DNA from: Phycicoccus avicenniae
GTDB taxonomy: Bacteria; Actinomycetota; Actinomycetes; Actinomycetales; Dermatophilaceae
Assembly: GCF_018139485.1 (NCBI RefSeq)
Contig: NZ_JAGSNF010000003.1
Span: 62,001-126,000 of the forward strand
Direction of reading: 5' to 3'
Length of the DNA stretch: 64,000 bases
The notes beneath the pieces were generated by a model. The model saw nothing but the letters and a program-made list of their open reading frames with translations, was not told the DNA's origin and made no database searches. Both the position numbers and the translations under genes were made by a program. Positions 31,590 to 39,926 of this stretch are shown here, one piece after another (the first letter of the stretch is position 1; each line of letters opens with the position of its first letter).

Positions 31590-32251
31590 GACAAGGGCTC
31601 GAGGGGCAGGTCGCCGAGCCCGGCGAAGGCCGGCAGGTAGGGGGCGACGTCGCCGCGGAGCGTCCAGCCGCGCAGCTGCTCGGCGGTCCGGCGCGAGGTG
31701 AGGGCCCGGAAGAGGTCGAAGGCCGGGGCGCGCAGCACCGTGACGGCGTCCTCGGGGACCCCGCGGCTCACCCACCGCCACCCCCCGCCGTCGAGGAGGA
31801 CGGGGTCGAGGCCCTCCACGGAACGCGCGAACCGGCCGAGCATCCGTTCGCGGACGACGGCGAGACCACCGGAGTCCCGGCCGCCGGGGACGCCCAGACC
31901 GCCGCGCAGGTCCTGCTCGTGGATCACCACGTCGTTGAGCGGACGGGTGCCGTGCTCGCCCATCCACCGGCACAGGTCCGGCGCGAGGTCGCGCCACTCC
32001 GTGACGAGGTCGGCGGTGCTGCGCCCGGACCGGGCGTCGACCTGCGCCTGGGTCCACCGCGGGTCGTGGTCGTCCGGCTCGTTCCCGGCGAGGACGTCGG
32101 CGCCGAGCCCGACGACGTGCGCGAGCAGGTCGCGGCCGGTCCAGTCGGGGGTGGCGGGGACGCGCCGGCCCATCGCCTCCTCGCCCGCGTCGGTCACGAG
32201 CGCGCACACCCGCTCGTGCGCCTGCCGCCAGTGCTCCACCTCGTGGCTCAT
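31580..32251 (-). CDS. Maleylpyruvate isomerase family / DinB-like mycothiol-dependent protein
   Basis: A 223-residue protein of the TIGR03083 type. The N-terminal four-helix metal-binding domain has WTGRDLLAHVVGLGADVL (first His) and NDVVIHEQDLRGGLG (second His with Glu/Asp). The C-terminal part (about 130-223, ending in RGDVAPYLPAFAGLGDLPL) is the small SCP2-like domain. Such proteins use mycothiol as cofactor in the few studied cases; the reaction here is unknown. Convergent with the serine hydrolase. A second member lies at 43057. Confidence 0.72.
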   Translation of the reverse strand: MSHEVEHWRQAHERVCALVTDAGEEAMGRRVPATPDWTGRDLLAHVVGLGADVLAGNEPDDHDPRWTQAQVDARSGRSTADLVTEWRDLAPDLCRWMGEHGTRPLNDVVIHEQDLRGGLGVPGGRDSGGLAVVRERMLGRFARSVEGLDPVLLDGGGWRWVSRGVPEDAVTVLRAPAFDLFRALTSRRTAEQLRGWTLRGDVAPYLPAFAGLGDLPLEPLSGE

Positions 32252-32285
32252 GGGGGCATCCCAGCACGCCGGTCGGTCGGCGGGC

Positions 32286-32297
32286 TAGCCTCCTGCC
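32286..32297 (+). promoter_or_regulatory. Leaderless promoter of rsmB
   Basis: TAGCCT (32286-32291) ends six bases before the GTG; no ribosome site is present. Confidence 0.5.
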
Positions 32298-33800
32298 GTG
32301 CCCGAGCAGTCCCGCCCCCGCCGTGACGGCCCCCGCCGCGGGGGCCCGCGTCCCCGGTCCCGCACCGCCCCCGCCCAGCGCACCCGGGGGGCCGAGCCGA
32401 CGCGTTTCGCCGCCTACACCCTGCTGCGGGAGGTCGACGAGGACGGCGCCTACGCGAACCTCGAGATGCCCCGCATCCTGCGGCGCCGACGGCTCGAGGG
32501 CCGGGACGCCGCGTTCGCGACGGAGCTCGCCTTCGGGACCGTCCGGTGGCAGGGCCTGTACGACCGGGTGATCGCCGTCGCGGCGGACCGTCCGACCGAC
32601 CGCATCGACCCGGCCGTCCTCGACGTCCTGCGTCTCGGCTGCCACCAGCTCCTCGGGATGCGGGTCCCGGCGCACGCCGCCGCCGACCAGACCGTCGGCC
32701 TCGCCCGGACCGTCGTCGGCCAGGGCGCCGCGGGGTTCGTCAACGCCGTCCTGCGCCGGGTCGGGGAGCGGACCCTCGAGGAGTGGACCGACGCGGTGAC
32801 CCCGGAGGGCAGCGGCCCGGCAGCGCTCGCGGTGCGTCACTCCCACCCCGAGTGGGTCGTCACCGCCCTGCGCGCCGCCCTCCTCGGGCACGGCCGGGCG
32901 ACCCCGGAGACGGTCGACGACGAGCTCTCGGCGCTGCTCGCGGCCGACAACGTGCCCCCGCGGGTCCACCTCGTCGCCCGTCCCGGCCTCGCGACCGTCG
33001 ACGAGCTCGTCGAGGCCGGGGACGCTGAGCCGAGCGCGACGAGCCCCGTCGGCGCCGTCCTGCGCTCGGGCGACCCGGGCGCGATCCCGGCCGTGCGGGA
33101 CGGGCGCGCGGCCGTCCAGGACGAGGGCAGCCAGCACCTCGCGCTCGCGCTCGCGGCGGCCGAGGTGGCCGGCGACCCGCCCGCCCGCTGGCTCGACCTG
33201 TGCGCCGGCCCGGGCGGCAAGGCCGGCGTCCTCGGCGCCGTCGCCCTCCAGGAGCAAGCCGACCTCGTGGCCGTCGAGGTGAGCCCGCACCGGGCCGACC
33301 TCGTCCGTTCCGGGCTCGCCGCCCTCACCGCCCGCGCCGGGGAGGTCGGCCGGACCGTCGAGGTGCGCACCGCGGACGGCCGCGAGGTCGGGGCGGAGGA
33401 GCCGGGGGCCTACGCCCGCGTCCTCGTCGACGCCCCGTGCACCGGGCTCGGCGCCCTCCGGCGGCGACCCGAGGCCCGGTGGCGCCGTCAGCCGTCGGAC
33501 CTCGCGCCGCTCGGGCCGCTCCAGCGGGCGCTGCTGGCCTCCGCGCTCGACGCCGTCGCCCCCGGCGGCGTCGTGGCGTACGCGACGTGCAGCCCGCACG
33601 TCGCCGAGACCCGGTTCGTCGTCTCGGACGTCCTCAAGCGCCGGGACGACGTCGAGCAGGTCGACGTCCGGCCGCTGCTGCGGGACGCGGCGGGCGACCC
33701 GCTCCCCGACCTCGGTGACGGTCCGGCGGTCCAGCTGTGGCCGCACGTCCACGGCACCGACGCGATGTACCTCGCCCTGCTGCGGAAGCGGTCGTCGTGA
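32298..33800 (+). CDS. rsmB: 16S rRNA (cytosine-5)-methyltransferase RsmB (Sun)
   Basis: A 500-residue methyltransferase for C967 (E. coli numbering). An Arg/Pro-rich leader (1-35) precedes a NusB-like RNA-binding domain (about 36-170, ELAFGTVRWQGLYDRVI). The Rossmann domain has LDLCAGPGGKAG (SAM site), VDAPCTGLGALRRRPEARWR and YATCSPHVAETR, which hold the two Cys of the m5C mechanism. The position between fmt and rpe is the usual actinobacterial one. Overlaps the next gene by four bases. Confidence 0.93.
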   Translation: MPEQSRPRRDGPRRGGPRPRSRTAPAQRTRGAEPTRFAAYTLLREVDEDGAYANLEMPRILRRRRLEGRDAAFATELAFGTVRWQGLYDRVIAVAADRPTDRIDPAVLDVLRLGCHQLLGMRVPAHAAADQTVGLARTVVGQGAAGFVNAVLRRVGERTLEEWTDAVTPEGSGPAALAVRHSHPEWVVTALRAALLGHGRATPETVDDELSALLAADNVPPRVHLVARPGLATVDELVEAGDAEPSATSPVGAVLRSGDPGAIPAVRDGRAAVQDEGSQHLALALAAAEVAGDPPARWLDLCAGPGGKAGVLGAVALQEQADLVAVEVSPHRADLVRSGLAALTARAGEVGRTVEVRTADGREVGAEEPGAYARVLVDAPCTGLGALRRRPEARWRRQPSDLAPLGPLQRALLASALDAVAPGGVVAYATCSPHVAETRFVVSDVLKRRDDVEQVDVRPLLRDAAGDPLPDLGDGPAVQLWPHVHGTDAMYLALLRKRSS

Positions 33801-34201
33801 CGGACGCGCTCGCCGTCGGACGCGCGATCGAGGCGGCCTACGACCGCGCCTGGGCCGCGGCCGACGTCGGCGACCTGCTCGGCTGCCTGACGCCGGACGT
33901 CCTCCTCGTGAGCCCCCGCGGTGACGTCGCCCGGGGCCACGACGAGGTCCGGGCGGTCTTCGAGGGCCTCTTCGCCGGCTGGGCCGCCGGCACCGTCCAC
34001 ACGAGCACGGTCCTGCGGGTCGAGCCGGTCGCCGACGACGTCCTCGTCCTCGACGGCGCGGCGCGGCTCACCGGTGTCGGCCCGGACGGCCCCGGGGTCG
34101 ACGCGGACGGGGTCGTCGAGCACGGCTACACCGAGGTCCTCGTCCGCCGCGGCGACCGGTGGCTCATCGGGCACGTCCGGGCCTACGGGCTGCCTCGCTA
34201 G
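33797..34201 (+). CDS. SnoaL-like / nuclear transport factor 2-fold protein
   Basis: A 134-residue single-domain protein with the NTF2-like pattern: an N-terminal helix ([21 protein letters not shown]), [14 protein letters not shown] and alternating strands to the end ([15 protein letters not shown]). Similar to DUF4440/SgcJ-type proteins. No catalytic assignment is possible. GTG start overlapping rsmB by four bases; its TAG stop is part of the rpe promoter box. Confidence 0.65.
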   Translation: MTDALAVGRAIEAAYDRAWAAADVGDLLGCLTPDVLLVSPRGDVARGHDEVRAVFEGLFAGWAAGTVHTSTVLRVEPVADDVLVLDGAARLTGVGPDGPGVDADGVVEHGYTEVLVRRGDRWLIGHVRAYGLPR

Positions 34202-34211
34202 GGTGGCGCCC
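34199..34211 (+). promoter_or_regulatory. Leaderless promoter of rpe built on a stop codon
   Basis: TAGGGT (34199-34204) includes the TAG stop of the upstream gene and ends seven bases before the rpe GTG. Confidence 0.5.
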
Positions 34212-34865
34212 GTGCAGATCTCGCCGTCGATCCTCGCGTCCGACTTCGCCAACCTCCAGTCCGAGCTCGAGGCCGTCGGCAACGCCGACTGGGCCCACGT
34301 CGACGTCATGGACGCCCACTTCGTCCCGAACCTCACCCTCGGGCTGCCGGTCGTCGAGGCCCTCGCCCGGGTCTCGCCGATCCCCCTCGACTGCCACCTC
34401 ATGATCGACGACCCCGACCGGTGGGCCCCCGGGTACGCGGAGGCCGGCGCCGGGTCGGTGACCTTCCACGTCGAGGCGGCCCGCGACCCGGTGTCGCTCG
34501 CCCGGGCGATCCGCTCCGAGGGCGCGCGGGCCGCGTTCGCCGTCAAGCCCGGCACCGACTTCGCACCGTACGAGGACCTGCTGCCCGAGGTCGACATGGT
34601 CCTCGTCATGACGGTCGAGCCCGGGTTCGGCGGTCAGTCCTTCATGGCCGACCAGATGGCCAAGGTCCGGCAGGTCCGGTCCGCCGTCGCGCGCCACGGC
34701 GGCGACGTGTGGATCCAGGTCGACGGTGGGGTCTCGGCGGACACGATCGGGCAGTGCGCCGAGGCCGGGGCCGACGTCTTCGTCGCCGGCTCGGCCGTCT
34801 ACGGGGCGGACCGCGCCGCCGACGCGGTCGAGGAGCTGCGGGAGCTGGCCCGGCGGCACGGGTGA
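34212..34865 (+). CDS. rpe: Ribulose-phosphate 3-epimerase
   Basis: A 217-residue TIM-barrel metalloenzyme interconverting ribulose 5-phosphate and xylulose 5-phosphate. [26 protein letters not shown] (metal ligands), [22 protein letters not shown] and VDGGVS (catalytic Asp) are all present. Start: the GTG at 34212 fits both the family N-terminus and the promoter spacing; a GTG three codons upstream overlaps the promoter box. Confidence 0.96.
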   Translation: MQISPSILASDFANLQSELEAVGNADWAHVDVMDAHFVPNLTLGLPVVEALARVSPIPLDCHLMIDDPDRWAPGYAEAGAGSVTFHVEAARDPVSLARAIRSEGARAAFAVKPGTDFAPYEDLLPEVDMVLVMTVEPGFGGQSFMADQMAKVRQVRSAVARHGGDVWIQVDGGVSADTIGQCAEAGADVFVAGSAVYGADRAADAVEELRELARRHG

Positions 34866-35473
34866 GCACCTCCCTCGTCGAGCGGCTCGCCGACACCGGC
34901 GGGTACGCCGCCGACCTCGACCTCACCGAGGGGCTGGCCCCGGGGGAGGTGCTCGCCGGCGTCGAGCTCGAGGCGTGCCGGCTCGACGGCGTGACGCTGG
35001 AGAAGGGGGTGCTGCGCGACTGCGTCCTCACCGACTGCGTGCTCACGGGGTGCAACCTGTCGATGCTCGACGTCGGCGGGACCCGGTTCACCGACTGCCG
35101 CTTCGTCGACTGCAAGGCGCTGGCCGTCGGGTGGGCGCTCGCGGCCGTCGCGCCCCTGTCCGCCCGGCCGTGGGACTTCGAGCGGTGCCGCCTCGACCTC
35201 GGCTCCTTCCGCGACGCGGACGTCGCGGGCTCGCGGTTCGCCGGGTGCTCCCTCGTCGAGGCCGACCTCGCCGGTGCGGACCTGCGGCGCGCGGACCTCA
35301 CCGGCTGCGACCTCACCGGGGCGACGTTCGCCGGGACGGACCTGCGCGAGGCGGTCCTCACCGACGCCACTGGCTACGTCGTCGACCCCGCGGGCAACCG
35401 GGTGCGGGGGATGCGGGTCGACGCCGCGGGCGCGGCCGGGGTGCTGCGCGCGCTCGGCATCGTCGTCGACTGA
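34862..35473 (+). CDS. Pentapeptide-repeat protein
   Basis: A 203-residue protein with pentapeptide-like A(D/N)LXX runs, clearest near the end ([19 protein letters not shown]). These form a right-handed quadrilateral beta-helix. Central sequence also has [17 protein letters not shown]. In the QnrB/MfpA branch such proteins mimic DNA and bind gyrase; here the overall pattern resembles that branch, but function is not proven. It contains many Cys residues at inward positions. GTG start overlapping rpe by four bases. Confidence 0.8.
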   Translation: MSTSLVERLADTGGYAADLDLTEGLAPGEVLAGVELEACRLDGVTLEKGVLRDCVLTDCVLTGCNLSMLDVGGTRFTDCRFVDCKALAVGWALAAVAPLSARPWDFERCRLDLGSFRDADVAGSRFAGCSLVEADLAGADLRRADLTGCDLTGATFAGTDLREAVLTDATGYVVDPAGNRVRGMRVDAAGAAGVLRALGIVVD

Positions 35474-35495
35474 CGCGCGCCCGTCCGGCCCGGGC

Positions 35496-36161
35496 TCAGC
35501 CGAGGGGGACGGGGTGGCTCCAGCAGCTCGGGTCCTCGAGCTGGGCGGCGAAGTGCTCGCGCACCGAGCGAAGCCCGACGCCCCACTGCCCGGCGGGGAC
35601 GTCGGTGTAGCGGTAGGCGTACTGCTCCCGGTAGCCGATGTCGCCCTCCTCGCGCTCCAGCGGCGGGTGCGGCAGCCGGCCCCGGCACCAGGGGGCGACG
35701 AAGGCCCGCGCCGGTCGGGCGAGCCGGCCCTCGCGCGCGAGGTCGGCGACGACCCGGCCGAGGACGACGTGGTCGGGGTTGTCGTCGTGCTCGCTCACGA
35801 CCCACACCTCCGCGTCCGGGCTGCCCTCGAGGGCCGCGAGGACCGCGGTGCGGGTGTCGGCCTCGGTGAAGTGCCGTTCGCGCTGCCGCGGGCGGGCCGC
35901 CTCGACCCGGTCGGGGGAGATGCCGAGCAGCGACGCCGACACCGTCAGCTCGCGGTCGCGGACCCGGCCGACCTCCTCGGGTGTGGGCTCGTACCCGAGC
36001 AGCCGGGGCAGGCGGCGGCGGACGGCGGTGCCGTCGCCGAGACCGTGGAGGACGAGCCGGACGTCGCGGGTGCGGGCGGCCGCCTTGAGGGCCGCCCCCA
36101 TGACGAGGAGCTCGTCGTCCTGGTGCGGCACGAGGGCGAGCACGGAAGGGGCGCCGGACAC
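35496..36161 (-). CDS. PIG-L family N-acetylglucosamine-type deacetylase
   Basis: A 221-residue zinc-dependent deacetylase. The N-terminal motif LVPHQDDELLVMGAALKAA is the PHPDDE box with Gln for Pro but with the zinc ligands His-Asp-Asp-Glu kept, and VSEHDDNPDHVVLGRVVADL supplies the distal metal His and the (H)xxDH group. Relatives include MshB and LmbE. Because it sits beside two acetyltransferase-type genes on the other strand, a sugar or lipid substrate handled by all three is possible. GTG start, apparently leaderless. Confidence 0.8.
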   Translation of the reverse strand: MSGAPSVLALVPHQDDELLVMGAALKAAARTRDVRLVLHGLGDGTAVRRRLPRLLGYEPTPEEVGRVRDRELTVSASLLGISPDRVEAARPRQRERHFTEADTRTAVLAALEGSPDAEVWVVSEHDDNPDHVVLGRVVADLAREGRLARPARAFVAPWCRGRLPHPPLEREEGDIGYREQYAYRYTDVPAGQWGVGLRSVREHFAAQLEDPSCWSHPVPLG

Positions 36162-36173
36162 TGCGCTAGCGTA
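36162..36173 (-). promoter_or_regulatory. Leaderless promoter of the PIG-L gene
   Basis: Read on the minus strand, TACGCT (36173-36168) ends six bases before the GTG. Confidence 0.45.
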
Positions 36174-36211
36174 GCCGTCGACCGGACGACCCCCGCGCCC
36201 GAGAGGACCCG

Positions 36212-36805
36212 ATGCCGCCCCCGACGCCCCGGTACGAGGCGCTCACGACCTACCGCCGGGACCTCGAGGACCTGCCCCCGACGGCGGGGTCCCCCTTCGA
36301 GCTCGTGCGGGGCACCGCCGAGACCCTCGAGGCCTTCCACGCCGCGAACCCGAAGGGCCTGCGTCCCCGCAAGCTGGAGGTCCTGCGCTCCCGGCTCGGC
36401 ACCGACGAGCAGACCTGGCTCGTGCGCGACGGCGACGGGCAGTGGGTCGGCTGGTGCCACACGGTCCGGGGGAGCGGGCCGAACTCGCGGATCGGGCACA
36501 CCCTGCGGCTGCGCCCCGACGAGGTCTTCCTCTTCGACGACCGCACCCTCGTGGCGCACCAGCGCCGCGGGGTGCACCGCTTCACGATCCTCGCGCGGAT
36601 GGAGATGGCGCGCCGGGACGGGATGACCGGCGCGGTCACGACGATCTCCGACTCCAACGGCCCCAGCCGGGCCTCCTACGGCCGGCTCGGCTTCACCCGG
36701 CGCAGCCGGCTGCTCCACGTGCCCCGGCTCGGGCGGACCGTCGAGGTCCCGGCCGCCTCGCGTCTCCTCCGGGGGGTGGCCGGTGGACGTCGAGGTCGTC
36801 GCTGA
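36212..36805 (+). CDS. GNAT-family N-acetyltransferase
   Basis: A 197-residue predicted acetyltransferase. The acetyl-CoA-binding region is recognisable at HQRRGVHRFTILARMEMAR, followed by SDSNGPSRASYGRLGF, the usual fifth strand/alpha4 signature with Asn-Ser-Tyr and the final LGF. The first 75 residues are variable. The ATG has AGAGGA upstream. It overlaps the next gene by 23 bases, so the two are co-expressed. The substrate is unknown. Confidence 0.75.
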   Translation: MPPPTPRYEALTTYRRDLEDLPPTAGSPFELVRGTAETLEAFHAANPKGLRPRKLEVLRSRLGTDEQTWLVRDGDGQWVGWCHTVRGSGPNSRIGHTLRLRPDEVFLFDDRTLVAHQRRGVHRFTILARMEMARRDGMTGAVTTISDSNGPSRASYGRLGFTRRSRLLHVPRLGRTVEVPAASRLLRGVAGGRRGRR

Positions 36806-38585
36806 CGGTGCCGGGCTCGCCGCCCTCGAGGAGGACTGGCGCCGCCTGGACGAGGCCGACCCGCGCTCGGAGCTCTACACCTCCTTCGACGGGGTCCGCG
36901 CCTGGTGGGCGGGCTTCGGGGCGCAGGAGCAGTGGACGCTGCACGTCCTCGTGGCCCGGCACAACGGCGCGGTCGTCGGCCTCCTGCCGCTCGTGCGTCA
37001 GGCCCGACGCACCGGTGGGCGCACGCGACAGGTGCTCCGCTTCGCCGCCCACGGCGACTACCTCGGCGCGGTGGTCGACCCCGCCGGGCCGGTGGGCACG
37101 GTCCTCAAGGCCCTCCTCGACCACGTCGACGCCGACCCCGCGTGGGACGTGCTGCGGCTCGACGGGATCCGGGCCGGCTCGTGGCTGTGCTCGGCGACGC
37201 TCGGCTCGGAGCGGTGGAACCGGCACCTGCGTCACCAGGTCGAGCAGCCCTGCATCCTCCTCGCCGACGTCCCCGACCTCGCGACCTTCGAGGAGCGCGG
37301 GCTGCCGTCGAAGACCCGCAAGTACCGCAACCGGCTGCTGCGCGACCACGACGTCCGGTTCGTCGTCCGCGACGGCGACGACGGCGACGTCCTCGCCCGG
37401 CTCGCCGCGCTCCACGTGCGCGAGAAGGAGCACCTCGTCCAGGACGAGGGCCGCTCGGAGCGGCACTCCTGGGGAGAGAACCCGCAGCGCATGGGGATGT
37501 ACGAGCGGATGTTCGCGACCCCTGGACTCGTGCGCACCTTCTGCTACGAGTCCCCGGCGGGGGACCTGCTCGCCGCTCGCTCGACCTTCCGGCACGGCCG
37601 CACGCTCCTGTCGTGGACGAGCGCCTACGACCCCGCGCTGCGGGACTACCGGCTCGGCAAGGTCATCCAGTACGACGTCCTCGAGCACGTCCTCGCCGAG
37701 GGCGGCGTCGACGTCTTCGACCTCGGCTCGGGGCGCTACCCCTGGAAGTTCGAGTGGACCGAGGACTTCGGGTCGACGTACGGGCTGCGGGTCGAGCGCC
37801 GGGCCACGGAGCCGGCGCAGCAGGGCGAGCAGGTGCAGGCCGCGCCCGACGCGGCGTCCGCCGCCTCCGACACGACCCGGCCCCGGCACGACCTGCGCTC
37901 GCTCGCCCGTCGGGCGCGCCCCCTCGCCCGTCGGGCCCGCCCCCTCGTCGGTCGGGTCGTGCGCGCGGCCCGGTCCGTGCGCACGACCTCCTCCCCGCCG
38001 TCGCCGCAGGGCGAGGTCTGGTACCTCGCCCGTCCGGGAGATGAGCTGCACGCCCTCGGCGGGCGCCTGGCGGCCACCGACCCCGCCGACCTCTCGCTCG
38101 TCCACGTCGCCGTCGGGGTGCCGGCCGGCCGGCGGCGGGCGCTCGCCCGCGAGATCGGCCGGCCGCTCGAGGACCGCGAGGTCGAGGCCGCGGTGCGGGC
38201 GGAGCTGCTCGACGCCGCGGGCGCCGTGGGGGTCGACCCGGACCGGGTGCTGCTCGCGCGGAAGGCCTCCCGCGCGGCCGCCCGCGCGGTCGTCGACACC
38301 GCCCTCGACCGGCACCCCGGGGCGCGGCACGTCGTCGCGGTCGGCGCCGGCCCCGGGGGCTGGCTGGCCGACCACGTCGTCGACGCCGCCCGGCGTCGCG
38401 GCCTCGAGGTCGAGGTCGTGGACCCCGACCCGGGGCACCCCGGACCGACGGCGCGCGAGGTCGTCGCGGCCTACCGGACCTGGGATCCCGACGGGGGACG
38501 GCTCGCCCTGCACCGCGAGAGCGCCTCGGAGTTCCTGGTCGCGGTGGGGGAGGACCCCGCCGACCCACGCGCCCGGGACCTGTGA
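36783..38585 (+). CDS. BioF2/FemAB-like acetyltransferase fused to a degenerate PIG-L-like domain
   Basis: A 600-residue fusion. Residues 1-340 form two GNAT-like lobes of the CelD/BioF2 type: SKTRKYRNRLLRDH near 176-189, then DYRLGKVIQYDVLEHVL and VFDLGSGRYPWKFEWTE. Residues 365-405 are an Arg-rich linker with a duplicated ARRARPL. Residues 411-600 read like a PIG-L deacetylase in which the zinc ligands have decayed: WYLARPGDELHALGGRLA stands for the PHPDDE box and GGWLADHVVDAARRRG for the distal (H)xxDH. The fusion next to a separate intact PIG-L gene is unusual. Surface glycan modification is a guess from domains only. Confidence 0.7.
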   Translation: MDVEVVADGAGLAALEEDWRRLDEADPRSELYTSFDGVRAWWAGFGAQEQWTLHVLVARHNGAVVGLLPLVRQARRTGGRTRQVLRFAAHGDYLGAVVDPAGPVGTVLKALLDHVDADPAWDVLRLDGIRAGSWLCSATLGSERWNRHLRHQVEQPCILLADVPDLATFEERGLPSKTRKYRNRLLRDHDVRFVVRDGDDGDVLARLAALHVREKEHLVQDEGRSERHSWGENPQRMGMYERMFATPGLVRTFCYESPAGDLLAARSTFRHGRTLLSWTSAYDPALRDYRLGKVIQYDVLEHVLAEGGVDVFDLGSGRYPWKFEWTEDFGSTYGLRVERRATEPAQQGEQVQAAPDAASAASDTTRPRHDLRSLARRARPLARRARPLVGRVVRAARSVRTTSSPPSPQGEVWYLARPGDELHALGGRLAATDPADLSLVHVAVGVPAGRRRALAREIGRPLEDREVEAAVRAELLDAAGAVGVDPDRVLLARKASRAAARAVVDTALDRHPGARHVVAVGAGPGGWLADHVVDAARRRGLEVEVVDPDPGHPGPTAREVVAAYRTWDPDGGRLALHRESASEFLVAVGEDPADPRARDL

Positions 38586-38641
38586 CCGGCCGGTGAGCGG
38601 TGCCACACCGCCGGTGCCGGTCGGGCGCCCGGCCGCTGGTG

Positions 38642-38647
38642 CATACT
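38642..38647 (+). promoter_or_regulatory. -10 box of the rib operon
   Basis: CATACT lies six bases before the riboswitch P1 stem, so transcription would begin at the aptamer. The -35 region is GC-rich and unclear. Confidence 0.5.
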
Positions 38648-38652
38648 GGGGG

Positions 38653-38780
38653 CACGTGTTCCGGGGTCGGTGAAACTCCGAGCCGGCGGTGACAGTCCGC
38701 GACCCGACCGCAGCCAGCGGCCGGTTGACCAGGTGGAACTCCTGGACCGACGGTGAAAGTCCGGATGGTAGGCACACGTG
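38653..38780 (+). promoter_or_regulatory. FMN riboswitch (RFN element)
   Basis: The stretch has the conserved RFN landmarks in order: GGTGAAACTCC, AGCCGGCGGTGACAGTCCGC, a variable GC-rich arm, CCAGGTGGAACTCCTGG, GACCGACGGTGAAAGTCCGG and ATGG. The P1 helix is visible as CACGTGT (38653-38659) with ACACGTG (38774-38780). It controls the rib operon in response to FMN. The 121 bases from P1 to ribD hold several small GC hairpins but no U-tract, so the output could be ribosome-site masking or Rho-type termination. Confidence 0.95.
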
Positions 38781-38901
38781 ACCGGCAGGGCGTCCCGCGC
38801 CCGCCGGCGCCGCGTACGGCGGTGCGTCCACGGACGTCCCCGTCGTCGTCGGCCATCGCCCGGAGCCCGACCACGAGGTCAGCGGCACGAGGGCGAGAGC
38901 G

Positions 38902-39921
38902 ATGGACGAGCACACCGCGCACATGCGGCGCGCGCTCGACGCTGCCCGCCTCGGTCCGGAGGCCGACCCCAACCCGCGCGTCGGCTGCGTCGTCACCGAC
39001 GCCTCCGGGGTCGTCGTCGGTGTCGGGCACCACCGCGGCGCCGGCACACCGCACGCCGAGGTCGACGCCCTGCGGGCCGCCGGAGCGGCGGCCCGGGGCG
39101 GTACCGCCCACGTGACGCTCGAGCCGTGCGACCACACCGGCCGGACCGGTCCGTGCACCGAGGCCCTCCTCGACGCCGGTGTCGCCGCGGTGCGCTACGC
39201 CGTCGCCGACCCCGGCCCGGGCGCGGGCGGCGCCCTGCGGCTGCGGGACGCCGGAGTCGACGTGGGGCCCGGGCCGCTCGAGGAGGAGGCCGCGGAGCTC
39301 AACCGCACGTGGCTGGCCGCCGTGCGCACGGGGCGACCGTTCGTCACGTGGAAGTGCGCGACGACGCTCGACGGACGGTCCGCGGCCGCCGACGGCTCGA
39401 GCCGCTGGGTCACCGGCCCGCGGGCCCGGGCCGACGTCCACGCGCTGCGCGCCCGGGTCGGCGCCGTCCTCGTCGGCAGCGGCACGGCGCTCGCCGACGA
39501 CCCCGCCCTCACCGTCCGGGACGCCGACGGCCGGGTCGCCGGGCGTCAGCCGCTGCGGGTCGTCCTCGGCACCCGGGCCCTCCCGACGGGGTCGCGCCTG
39601 CTCGACGACGCCGCCGAGACGCTGCACCTCGCGCACCGCGACCCGCACGCCGCCCTCGCCGCCGTCCGTGGGCGCGGGGTCCACCACGTCCTGCTCGAGG
39701 GAGGACCGACCCTCGCCGCGGCCTTCCTGGACGCCGGCCTCGTCGACGAGGTCGTCGCCTACGTGGCCCCCGCCCTGCTCGGCGCGGGAGCCGGCGTCGT
39801 CGGCGACCTCGGGATCGTCCGGATCGACGACGCCCTGCGCCTCGACACCACCGACGTCGCCGTCCTCGACGGGGACGTCCGCATCAAAGCCACACCCCGA
39901 CCGTCCGCACCGAGGAGCTGA
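38902..39921 (+). CDS. ribD: Bifunctional riboflavin deaminase / reductase
   Basis: A 339-residue enzyme for the second and third riboflavin steps. The deaminase half has PNPRVGCVV, the zinc motif PHAEVDAL and TLEPCDHTGRTGPCTEALL. The NADPH-dependent reductase half starts near 145 (PFVTWKCATTLDGRSAAADG) and has LLEGGPTLAAAFLDAGLVDE. First gene after the FMN riboswitch; ATG start; ribE begins five bases after its stop. Confidence 0.95.
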   Translation: MDEHTAHMRRALDAARLGPEADPNPRVGCVVTDASGVVVGVGHHRGAGTPHAEVDALRAAGAAARGGTAHVTLEPCDHTGRTGPCTEALLDAGVAAVRYAVADPGPGAGGALRLRDAGVDVGPGPLEEEAAELNRTWLAAVRTGRPFVTWKCATTLDGRSAAADGSSRWVTGPRARADVHALRARVGAVLVGSGTALADDPALTVRDADGRVAGRQPLRVVLGTRALPTGSRLLDDAAETLHLAHRDPHAALAAVRGRGVHHVLLEGGPTLAAAFLDAGLVDEVVAYVAPALLGAGAGVVGDLGIVRIDDALRLDTTDVAVLDGDVRIKATPRPSAPRS

Positions 39922-39926
39922 CCATC

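Noticed and set aside
34862-35473. Calling the pentapeptide-repeat protein a quinolone-resistance (Qnr/MfpA) protein
   Set aside because: The fold is recognisable but gyrase binding cannot be judged from sequence alone, and the repeats are irregular in the centre.
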